Assembly: GCA_016196035.1 (NCBI GenBank)
Contig: JACPYM010000026.1
Coordinates: 1-43,917 of the forward strand
Direction of reading: 5' to 3'
DNA: 43,917 bases
Source: Acidobacteriota bacterium
GTDB lineage: Bacteria; Acidobacteriota; Blastocatellia; RBC074
Numbering within the stretch: position 1 is the stretch's first letter; every line of letters starts with the position of its first letter. The position numbers were made by a program, and so were the translations under genes. Below, in pieces: positions 27,686 to 34,374 of the stretch. The notes beneath the pieces were generated by a model. That model did no database searches, had not been told where the DNA came from, and saw only the letters and a program-made list of their open reading frames with translations.

Positions 27686-28186
27686 TTACGGATCGCCTTC
27701 GCCGCCGCCACCGCCGCCGCCCGGATCAGGCGGTGGAATCACGGTCAGTGTTTCGATGCGCCGCGCCAGCAGGTTGAGCGGCTCCACCACCACGCTGGCA
27801 ATGGGGCCGATGGCGTTGCCGAATACTTCCACCGCGCCGCCCGCGCTCAGGTTGACCGCCAGGCCCAAGCGGACGCTTTCAAAATGCTGCGGCGGCACGA
27901 ATTGGTTTCTGGCAAACGTGAACCTCAGCTTGTCTTGCGCCGTTCCCGCCGTCAGCCGGCAAATGACGAAGCCGAAGGAATCCTCTGGCGGCAAGCCTTG
28001 CACGAGCAGGCAACTGAAAACGGCGCGCGCTTCGACGAGATAATTACCGGCGGGCAATTCGATGCGAGCGAGCGAGGCCTCGGTACCCTTGGCCGGTAGC
28101 TCGGCAAACGCGATCTGGTGCGCGAAGTATTCATTGTCGGCTGCGGTGCCGACTGCTTCACTGGTTGCATAGTTGGTTTGTGTCAT
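27686..28186 (-). CDS. Unknown protein with Gly-rich C-terminus
   Basis: I do not recognise this 166-residue protein. It starts MTQTNYATSEAVG after GGAGG and has no signal peptide. The centre is probably a beta-sandwich (IELPAGNYLVEARAVF, FGFVICRLTAGTAQDKLRF). It ends in a Pro/Gly run (IPPPDPGGGGGGGEGDP). It lies between paralogs D and C with gaps of 78 and 108 nt on the same strand. Confidence 0.7.
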   Translation of the reverse strand: MTQTNYATSEAVGTAADNEYFAHQIAFAELPAKGTEASLARIELPAGNYLVEARAVFSCLLVQGLPPEDSFGFVICRLTAGTAQDKLRFTFARNQFVPPQHFESVRLGLAVNLSAGGAVEVFGNAIGPIASVVVEPLNLLARRIETLTVIPPPDPGGGGGGGEGDP

Positions 28187-28220
28187 AGCGTTTGTCCTCC
28201 GGGCGCCGGCGCTGAGGTAG

Positions 28221-28239
28221 GGCGATTTGGCAAATCGCC
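28221..28239. repeat. Short hairpin between paralog D and its downstream gene
   Basis: GGCGATTT and AAATCGCC pair around a 3-nt loop in the 78-nt gap. No U-run follows. It may be a processing or stability element. Confidence 0.45.
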
Positions 28240-28264
28240 CCGCCCTGCACCAGCGCAAATCGAG

Positions 28265-29086
28265 TTAGGGATTGATCGCCTTGCCGTCTACCTTGCCGTC
28301 AATGATGCTCAGGTCGGGACGGAAGCGGATCAGGTAGGCTTCGTCTCGTGCGAGTACGCCCGGCGCAAGCTGGTTGTAAATCTTGCGCGCCTCGGTTTCA
28401 CCGAGCTTGTTGATGAGTGGATCACCCGCATCCAGTTCAGCCGTGCTCGCCAGCGGTCTGAGCATCAGATAAGTGGTCGTGTCGCCGCCGAAACGCAGCC
28501 GAAAGCGCCATTGGCCGAGCATCTCGCTTTGCGACACGCTCTTGATGTAACTCTTCAGGAAGCTTTCGTATTCACCGGCGCGGCCAGGCGCGGCGTGTTG
28601 CCAGCGCATAATCGCCAGTTGCGGTTGACCAGTCAGTTTCGGGTTTGTCCAACTCAGGTCGGGTTGCGCCTCGACGGTCAGAATCTCTGTGCCCGTCAGA
28701 AACTTGCGCGAGGTCTGATAGTAAAGGGCCGTGGCGGCATCGTTGCCCAACGCCGCGCGGATCGAATCGGGCACCGTGCCGATGGTGGCGTAGCTTTCCA
28801 TCGGCACAAAGGTGAGGAAGTCAAACCGGTCGCCACGCTCCGAGCGCCAGACGTATTTGGCTTTGAGTCCGCCTTTGAGTTGGAGCGGCAGCGTGGTGTT
28901 TTTGGTGAAGTCGCTGAATTCAGCGAATAGCTCCGGCTTGACGTGTTGGATCGTCAGATTGAGCAACTGCTTCTTCTCCGCGCGTTGCGCCGTTGCCAGC
29001 CTGGTCAGTGGCGCGAATGAAGATAGCAGCAGGCTTGCCAGCGCGACGACGCCAGCGGCGCAGATCACTTGCGTGATTCGTTTCAT
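28265..29086 (-). CDS. Paralog D: exported protein with two ABM/NIPSNAP-like repeats
   Basis: The 273-residue product has a signal peptide (MKRITQVICAAGVVALASL). Half one (about 40-120) begins QLLNLTIQHVKPELFAEF; half two (about 155-245) begins AIMRWQHAAPGRAGEYESF and includes LGQWRFRLRFGGDTTTYLML. The C-terminus has YLIRFRPDLSIIDGK. Paralog E, 87 nt upstream on the same strand, shares LGQWR, FGGD and YNQL/YSQL stretches, so D and E look like a tandem duplication. AAAGGAG stands before the ATG. Confidence 0.8.
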   Translation of the reverse strand: MKRITQVICAAGVVALASLLLSSFAPLTRLATAQRAEKKQLLNLTIQHVKPELFAEFSDFTKNTTLPLQLKGGLKAKYVWRSERGDRFDFLTFVPMESYATIGTVPDSIRAALGNDAATALYYQTSRKFLTGTEILTVEAQPDLSWTNPKLTGQPQLAIMRWQHAAPGRAGEYESFLKSYIKSVSQSEMLGQWRFRLRFGGDTTTYLMLRPLASTAELDAGDPLINKLGETEARKIYNQLAPGVLARDEAYLIRFRPDLSIIDGKVDGKAINP

Positions 29087-29173
29087 TGTCGGTCTCCTTT
29101 GTGAAAGTTGGTTGGTGGACGGCGGGAGCGCACACTGTGCGGCTTGCGTTCCCGCGTATGGCCTAAGTGAAGC

Positions 29174-30010
29174 TCACTTCGCCGCTAGCAGCTTGCCCTC
29201 AGCGATGCTCAGTTCCGGGCGATAACGCAGCAGACAGGCTTCATCCGCGACCACCACGCCCGGTGGCAATTGGCTGTAAAGTTTCTGCGCCGCCTCCGCG
29301 CCGAGCAGTTCGCGCAAACCTTTCGCATCGTCCAGTTCGGCGAAATTCATCATGGGCCGCAGCATCACGTAGCTGTAACTGTCGCCGCCGAAACGCACGC
29401 GGTAACGCCACTGGCCGAGCATGGTGGTTTGCGCGACGAGCTTCAGCCGCGCGGGGATTTCGACGTTGCGGAAGTAATTCTCGTACTCGCGCTCGCGGCC
29501 CGGCGCGACCTTGATGAAGCGCAGTACCGCCGCCTTCTGCATCCCCGCTTTGTAATTCGGACTGGTCCAACTCAATTCCGGCAGATGCTCCAGCGTGTAG
29601 GCTTCATCGTTGGCCAGCATGCGCCCGTGCTTTTGCCAGAAGGCCGCCGCCGCTTTCGCGTCGAGCACGCGACTGATGCCAGCCGGGTGATCCAGATCGG
29701 CAAACTTTTCGATGGGGTGCATGAAGATGCGCCCGCCCATGCCGCCCCGCGTCAGGTTCCAAACATCCATTTGCTGAATGCCGCCCTTGATGCGCAGCGG
29801 GTTTGCCTCAGTGCGGACGAAGTTGTCGTAGTCATCGCCCAGGCCGGGTTGTGGGCGACGAATCATCAGGTTGTACAACTGATGTTTCTCCGCGCTGGGC
29901 GCGGCGGTTTGTTGCGCCGCGACGGTTTGCGTTGTTGGCGCGGTGGTGGATTGACAGGCCGTCAACGCGCAGGCGCAGGCGGCGAGAATGATGGGGAGTA
30001 CTCGGTTCAT
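29174..30010 (-). CDS. Paralog E: lipoprotein with two ABM/NIPSNAP-like repeats
   Basis: The 278-residue product has a lipoprotein signal (ACACALTAC, lipidated Cys19), unlike the plain signal peptides of its paralogs. Half one has LMIRRPQPGLGDDYDNF; half two has RFIKVAPGREREYENYF and RVRFGGDSYSYVMLRP. The end is CLLRYRPELSIAEGK. AGGAGG lies 7 nt before the ATG. It is divergent to the first DUF5678 gene, with 91 nt between starts. Confidence 0.82.
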   Translation of the reverse strand: MNRVLPIILAACACALTACQSTTAPTTQTVAAQQTAAPSAEKHQLYNLMIRRPQPGLGDDYDNFVRTEANPLRIKGGIQQMDVWNLTRGGMGGRIFMHPIEKFADLDHPAGISRVLDAKAAAAFWQKHGRMLANDEAYTLEHLPELSWTSPNYKAGMQKAAVLRFIKVAPGREREYENYFRNVEIPARLKLVAQTTMLGQWRYRVRFGGDSYSYVMLRPMMNFAELDDAKGLRELLGAEAAQKLYSQLPPGVVVADEACLLRYRPELSIAEGKLLAAK

Positions 30011-30036
30011 GATTTTTCCTCCTAGCGATTGATTGA

Positions 30037-30047
30037 GTTAGAATCCG
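30037..30047 (+). promoter_or_regulatory. Candidate -10 region of the first DUF5678 gene
   Basis: GTTAGAATCCG contains the -10-like TAGAAT. An almost identical GTTACAATCCG stands upstream of the second DUF5678 gene at 32900-32910. No good -35 is visible here. Confidence 0.3.
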
Positions 30048-30101
30048 CCCGCTGACCAAACCAGCTCAGTAAACGCCAGTTCAGCAAACGGAGGTTGCCA
30101 A

Positions 30102-30470
30102 ATGACAACGTTGGAGCAAGTGATCGAAAGCGCGAAAACCCTGCCGCCCGCCGACCGCCAGCGCTTGCAGCTTTTCCTGCAAGAACAGGCCGCGTGCGAC
30201 GCCACTGCCGCACAAGCTGACAGCGCCGCGCAGGCCAAAGCCGAACGGTTGCGGCAGGAACTGGACGAGTACCGGCGCGCCAAAGCCTGGATCGCCGCGC
30301 ATCGCGCCGAATATCTGGGCCAATGGGTCGTGCTCGCGGGTGACCGGCTTATCAGCCACGGCTTTGATGGCCATCAGGTTTGCGATGAAGCCAGAACCGC
30401 TGGCATCAAAGTTCCTTTCCTGGTTTGGCTCCATGAAGAACCAGCGGCTTTTATGACGGGGCTTTTGTGA
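30102..30470 (+). CDS. DUF5678 domain protein (copy 1)
   Basis: The 122-residue protein has a helical N-terminal half (MTTLEQVIESAKTLPPADR, coiled-coil-like to about 60). It then carries the DUF5678 core: YLGQWVVLAGDRLISHG, EARTAGIKVPFL. Proteins of this family are small, of unknown biochemical role, and in several phyla are encoded directly before retropepsin-like proteases. Here the stop TGA overlaps the ATG of such a gene by one base, but the protease has been cut short. GGAGG lies 7 nt before the start. Confidence 0.85.
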   Translation: MTTLEQVIESAKTLPPADRQRLQLFLQEQAACDATAAQADSAAQAKAERLRQELDEYRRAKAWIAAHRAEYLGQWVVLAGDRLISHGFDGHQVCDEARTAGIKVPFLVWLHEEPAAFMTGLL

Positions 30471-30550
30471 TGGCCTATCAACTCAACTTCACCGCCAGAC
30501 ACGCTTACGACACACGGGCGGAGGGCATCACACTTTCGCGCTCCCGCTAA
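30470..30550 (+). pseudogene. Remnant of a retropepsin-like protease gene
   Basis: Directly after DUF5678 copy 1, an ATG opens a 26-codon frame (MAYQLNFTARHAYDTRAEGI) that stops at 30550. It lines up with the first residues of the retropepsin-like gene after DUF5678 copy 2 (SHTLTFATLYEYDSRREGI). The protease body, with its catalytic Asp, is missing, and the oxidase gene ends only 7 nt further on. I read this as a truncated gene, although a functional small peptide cannot be ruled out. Confidence 0.6.
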
Positions 30551-30557
30551 ACAGCTT

Positions 30558-31835
30558 TCACCGCAACTGATTGATCACGTGCGCCCGTGTAATCTTGTCT
30601 ACCGAAGTTGCCCCAGCCTGCCGCATGATGGTTAGCAACTCACGCCGCAAGATTTCCAGCACCGTCTCGACGCCGGGTTGCCCGAACGCCGCCAACCCCC
30701 AGGCGTAAGGGCGGCCGATGCAAACACCGTTCGCGCCGAGCGCCAGCGCCTTGAAAATGTCCGTGCCCCGGCGAAAGCCTCCATCAATCAGCACGGGAAT
30801 CCTGCCGGCCACGCCCTCTACCACTTCGGGCAGGCTCTCAATCGTCGAGCGATTGCTTTCTTCGCCGCGCCCGCCGTGGTTCGAGACGATGAGGCCATCC
30901 ACTCCGTGTTCGACCGCGAGTTGAGCGTCTTCGCGCGTGACGATGCCTTTGACGACCAGCTTCATGGTGGTCGTGTCGCGGAGCCGCTTGATGAAGTCCC
31001 AGGTCATATTCAGCGGAATCAAGGCAGAGCTTGGTGACCGGTTCAGACCCGCAAACATGGGCCTTTGCGTGCCCACGCTGGTGGGAGTGACCCGGATGTG
31101 GCAATCGCTGCATTGGCGTGAGTCCATGCGCCTGAATTTCAACAACGTTTCCCGGTTGGTGCCGCCCTGCGTGTCTACGGTCAGCACGAGCGCCGGGCAG
31201 CCCGCCGCTTCGGCGCGTTTGGTCACCGCACGTGTGATGTTCCATTCGTCGGTCGGATAAAGCTGGAACCAGACCGGCGCGCCGCGCGCCTCGTTGACCG
31301 CTTCGACCGGCGTGGAGGTCACGGTGGAGAGCACTTGCAAGTGGCCTTTCGCACGCGCGGCTTTCGCCACTGCGATTTCTCCATCGGGATGGAAAGCCTT
31401 CTGGCTGCCCATCGGAGCCAACACGATGGGACTGTCCCAGGTGACGCCAAACAAGCGGACGGACATGTTAATCTTCTCCACATCAATCAGCCGGCGGGCG
31501 CGAATTTGCAGTCTGGCAAAGCCCTCGCGGTTGGCGCGCAACGTGGCGTCTTCGTCCACGCCAGTCGCCAGATAGCCAAAGTGTGCGGGCGGCAGTTTCT
31601 TGCGCGCGACCGCCTCGAACTCCATCACGTTGAGCGCTTGTTCCGGCACGGCAAGCAAAGCTTCGCCTTGCGCAAGGCCCTCAAGCGCGGCGAGCGCAGC
31701 GGTGGTTTTCCCGTTGCCAGACAGCAGCTTCTCCATTGGGGTAAACGAAAAGCCGGAGCAAGCCAGCAGCGGACTCGCCGCAAGCAAGCGTAAGAACCTG
31801 CGGCGACTGGCCGCTTCCTCGACAAGATTTCGCAT
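30558..31835 (-). CDS. Tat-exported FMN-dependent alpha-hydroxy-acid oxidase/dehydrogenase
   Basis: The 425-residue protein starts with a twin-arginine signal (SRRRFLRLLAAS). It then shows the lactate/glycolate oxidase family fold: FGYLATGVDEDATLRAN, IVLAPMGSQK, WFQLYPTDEW, VKGIVTREDA, SNHGGRGEESNR with catalytic His320, DGGFRRGTDIFKALALGA and GRPYAWGLAAFGQPG. It should oxidise a 2-hydroxy acid in the periplasm. The Tat signal fits export of a folded flavoprotein. The ATG at 31835 is preferred over one six codons upstream because AAAGGA is well spaced from it. It lies inside the paralog cluster. Confidence 0.92.
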   Translation of the reverse strand: MRNLVEEAASRRRFLRLLAASPLLACSGFSFTPMEKLLSGNGKTTAALAALEGLAQGEALLAVPEQALNVMEFEAVARKKLPPAHFGYLATGVDEDATLRANREGFARLQIRARRLIDVEKINMSVRLFGVTWDSPIVLAPMGSQKAFHPDGEIAVAKAARAKGHLQVLSTVTSTPVEAVNEARGAPVWFQLYPTDEWNITRAVTKRAEAAGCPALVLTVDTQGGTNRETLLKFRRMDSRQCSDCHIRVTPTSVGTQRPMFAGLNRSPSSALIPLNMTWDFIKRLRDTTTMKLVVKGIVTREDAQLAVEHGVDGLIVSNHGGRGEESNRSTIESLPEVVEGVAGRIPVLIDGGFRRGTDIFKALALGANGVCIGRPYAWGLAAFGQPGVETVLEILRRELLTIMRQAGATSVDKITRAHVINQLR

Positions 31836-31874
31836 CGCTAGTTTTCCTTTCATTGCTCCCACATTCGCGGCCAG

Positions 31875-32012
31875 CCGTAGCGCAAGTGGGCCGAGGTTGC
31901 GCCGCTCCGTCATCCGACCCATTCCGGGAACCAGACGCACTGCTGAAGCCGCACCGTTGCCCGCACTGTTCGTCCTATCCACCGGCGCAACCTCGGCCCA
32001 CTTGCGCTACGG
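31875..32012. repeat. Perfect 29-bp inverted repeat
   Basis: Arms 31875-31903 and 31984-32012 are exact reverse complements (core AGCGCAAGTGGGCCGAGG) around an 80-nt spacer. The element lies between paralog F and the oxidase gene, both on the minus strand. Confidence 0.88.
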
Positions 32013-32033
32013 TTGCCGCGTTCTCGGTGTCGC

Positions 32034-32855
32034 TCAATTCGCCGCCACCACGACCGGCTTGCCGTCAAAGATGCTGATGTCCGGGCGATAGCGCACCAAG
32101 CGCCGCTCCTGGCGCGCGACCGTACCTGCGGGCAGTTTGTCCATGGCGGCTTGCACTTGCGCGCCCTGCGGCGTGGTTTGATCTATCTCCGCTGGCGACG
32201 TGAGCAGGCGCAGTTCAAGGTAAGTGCGGGTGATGTCGCCGCCGAAGCGCACCTTGGTGAACCAACGCGCCAACGCACTGCCTTGGCGGTCTGCCGGGAT
32301 AAATTCGGTTTTGCGCCAGTCTTCATAGGCTTTCGTCTGCCCCGGCGCGATTTCGAGGAAATTCAAAATCGCCCAGTCCGGCTTGCCCTGAAACTTCGCG
32401 CTGGTGTGGCTGAGCGCGGGGTCGTAGCGGACGACGTAAGCCAGCCGCTCTTCATAGAAGCGTGCGGCCCTAGCAAACAAAGCGGCGGCGCCGTCACCCA
32501 ACGCTTTGTTAATTGCGGTAGGTTGTCCGATCTGGGCATACCCCTCCGGCATTGGGTTAATGGCAATGAGTTCGGTCGTATTGCCGTAGACCGTCGCCCA
32601 ATAGTCGAAGCGTTTCGTGCCGCCCTTAATGCGCGCGGGATTCAACTCATGTTTGAGGAAGCTGGTGAGCTCCGTCATGTTCGCCGGTTTCACGCGGTAA
32701 ATCTGGATTTGCCAAAGCTCTGTTTTGTCGGCGGGCGGCGCGAAGCTGTTGGGGCTTTGCGCGGCGGCTGGCGGGAACGCTTTGTGCATGAGCGCGGGCG
32801 TGGCGAGCGCGAGCAGCAGCGCGAGAATGATGAACAAGCTGCGATAGGGTTTCAT
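32034..32855 (-). CDS. Paralog F: exported protein with two ABM/NIPSNAP-like repeats
   Basis: The 273-residue product has a signal peptide (about residues 1-30). Half one begins LWQIQIYRVKPANMTEL; half two has ILNFLEIAPGQTKAYEDW and TKVRFGGDITRTYLEL. It ends LVRYRPDISIFDGKP. It is most like paralog C. AAGGAG stands 8 nt before the ATG. It is divergent to the second DUF5678 gene with 83 nt between starts, the same arrangement as paralog E and DUF5678 copy 1. Confidence 0.8.
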   Translation of the reverse strand: MKPYRSLFIILALLLALATPALMHKAFPPAAAQSPNSFAPPADKTELWQIQIYRVKPANMTELTSFLKHELNPARIKGGTKRFDYWATVYGNTTELIAINPMPEGYAQIGQPTAINKALGDGAAALFARAARFYEERLAYVVRYDPALSHTSAKFQGKPDWAILNFLEIAPGQTKAYEDWRKTEFIPADRQGSALARWFTKVRFGGDITRTYLELRLLTSPAEIDQTTPQGAQVQAAMDKLPAGTVARQERRLVRYRPDISIFDGKPVVVAAN

Positions 32856-32899
32856 GATGCTTTCTCCTTTTGCCGATAGTGACCGGCGGGTCGTTGTCA

Positions 32900-32910
32900 G
32901 TTACAATCCG
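32900..32910 (+). promoter_or_regulatory. Candidate -10 region of the second DUF5678 gene
   Basis: GTTACAATCCG contains TACAAT. A weak -35-like GTGACC lies at 32879-32884, 17 bp upstream. The matching motif before copy 1 is GTTAGAATCCG. Confidence 0.35.
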
Positions 32911-32938
32911 GCAGACCATGCAACCGGAGGAAAATGTG

Positions 32939-33316
32939 ATGATGACGTATGAACAAGTGCTTGAAACCATTGGTACGTGGCCGCGCGCCGCGCGCCGCCA
33001 ATTGCGCGAACAGTTGCAGACGCTGGAACAACAGGACGCCGCGCCTGCACCGCCAGTCGAACAACCTGTCAATGGTGTGCACCAAAGCGAGACCGTCGAA
33101 GAACAAATCGCGCGCTTCAACAAAGCGCTGAACTGGATTCGTGAACACCGCGCCGAATACCTGGGCCAATGGGTCGTGCTGGTCGGCGACCAACTCATCA
33201 GCCACGGGCCTGATGCCGCGGCGGTCTTTGCGCAAGCGAAAGCTGCCGGCATTGAAACGCCGTTCCTCGAACAAATCCGCGCAGAAGAACCGGCTTACTG
33301 TGGAGGCTGGTTGTGA
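32939..33316 (+). CDS. DUF5678 domain protein (copy 2)
   Basis: The 125-residue protein has a helical first half (TYEQVLETIGTWPRAARRQ), a Pro/Gln linker, and the DUF5678 core EYLGQWVVLVGDQLISHG, AAGIETPFLEQI. The block EYLGQWVVL is identical in copy 1. Two adjacent ATGs (32939, 32942) follow GGAGG; the upstream in-frame extension is not supported. Its TGA overlaps the GTG of the next gene by 4 nt (GTGA), which suggests translational coupling with the retropepsin-like gene. Confidence 0.88.
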   Translation: MMTYEQVLETIGTWPRAARRQLREQLQTLEQQDAAPAPPVEQPVNGVHQSETVEEQIARFNKALNWIREHRAEYLGQWVVLVGDQLISHGPDAAAVFAQAKAAGIETPFLEQIRAEEPAYCGGWL

Positions 33317-33716
33317 GCCACACGCTGACGTTCGCCACGCTTTATGAATACGACTCCCGCCGCGAAGGCATTGAGTTGCCGGTTGTCCTGCGTTCCGGCG
33401 CGCGCTCGGTGGCGTTGCGGGCCCCGGTTCCACCTTTTGCATTTTCCGGCGCGACCTCGGCGAGCAACTCGGCTTCGACATCGAACGCGGCCTGCCGCAA
33501 TGGATCGGCACGGCAACGGGCCGCTTTCTCACCTATGGCCACGAAGCCCTGCTAACGGTGCTCGGCTTGGAAATCGTCGCCACGGTCTATTTCGCCGCCA
33601 GCGTAGACATTCCGGTCAACGTGCTGGGCCGCGTCGGCTGGCTCGACCGCGTGCGCCTGGGTTTGGTGGATTACAACTGCCACCTTTATCTGAGCGCGAG
33701 CGGCGACCCGGCCTAA
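33313..33716 (+). pseudogene. Retropepsin-like aspartic protease, frameshifted
   Basis: The gene begins GTG (SHTLTFATLYEYDSRREGIE) in one frame. From about 33426 its expected continuation is in another frame (GSTFCIFRRDLGEQLGFDIE, then LGRVGWLDRVRLGLVDY), ending at TAA 33714-33716. The joined product would be about 134 residues, the size of bacterial single-domain retropepsins. The shift falls where the catalytic D-[ST]-G should be; the second frame shows G-P-G-S there. Either the gene is inactive or there is a sequencing or assembly indel. It is coupled to DUF5678 copy 2. Confidence 0.7.
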
Positions 33717-33724
33717 CCCTTCCT

Positions 33725-34201
33725 TTACTGCGTTGCGGGAGGCCCGGCTGGTTTGATCGCGGTGAATTGCGAAGCCGCCAGCCGCCATTGCCCGCGCTCT
33801 TTCAGCCAGACGCTGGTGCTGCGCCAATCCGCTTCGTAACTGCCCCGGCTGTTATGGGCTTTGACCTTGTAACGGCAGAGCACGATGGCTGTGTCGCCGT
33901 GCACATTGGCTTGGCGTTCCACCTGCTGCCAGTCGTCCCAGCCGCTGGTTTCCGATTTCAAACTGTTGACCAGACGCGCGCGGTCACCGACCCCGCCGCC
34001 GTCATACACCGTGAAGTAATCGTCGGTGAAGACGCGTTCGATCAGCGCGCCATCGCGTTTGACGAGCGCGGTCAAGACTTCGTCAAGCCGCTTGAGCACG
34101 GCTTGCGCGTCTTTGCTCAGCGCGGGTTTGGCGGACGTTTGCGCGAACGCGGGCAGTGCCGCAACGCAGACGAGCAGGGTGATGAACAGGATGCGTTTCA
34201 T
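33725..34201 (-). CDS. Exported NTF2-like protein (SnoaL/DUF4440 type)
   Basis: The 158-residue protein has a signal peptide (MKRILFITLLVCVAALPAFA). One NTF2-like cone fold follows, with the usual helix-then-sheet pattern: LDEVLTALVKRDGALIERVFTDDYFTV and, at the end, SVWLKERGQWRLAASQ. DUF4440/SnoaL proteins bind small ligands or serve as enzymes or scaffolds; no active site is evident. It is downstream of paralog G, separated by 173 nt holding an inverted repeat. Confidence 0.85.
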   Translation of the reverse strand: MKRILFITLLVCVAALPAFAQTSAKPALSKDAQAVLKRLDEVLTALVKRDGALIERVFTDDYFTVYDGGGVGDRARLVNSLKSETSGWDDWQQVERQANVHGDTAIVLCRYKVKAHNSRGSYEADWRSTSVWLKERGQWRLAASQFTAIKPAGPPATQ

Positions 34202-34244
34202 GATTGATCTCCTTGTGAATGGGTTATGGCGCGCGCCGGGTGTA

Positions 34245-34368
34245 CCTGGGTACGCAGCGCTTCCAGCGTGCGGGCTTCAAAGGGGACGCCTTGGTTCCGG
34301 CAGGGTTTCCCTCCGGCATGCATTCGTCCGATTGAAAGCCCGCCTGCTGGAAGCGCTGCGTACCCAGG
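34245..34368. repeat. Imperfect 35-bp inverted repeat
   Basis: Arms 34245-34279 and 34334-34368 share CCTGGGTACGCAGCGCTTCC and CGGGCTT with about four mismatches. The element lies between paralog G and the NTF2-like gene. Confidence 0.75.
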
Positions 34369-34374
34369 CTGCGC

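Noticed and set aside
33344-34207. 287-residue plus-strand open frame
   Set aside because: It is a third frame across the broken retropepsin-like gene and runs antisense through the NTF2-like gene; no domain is seen.
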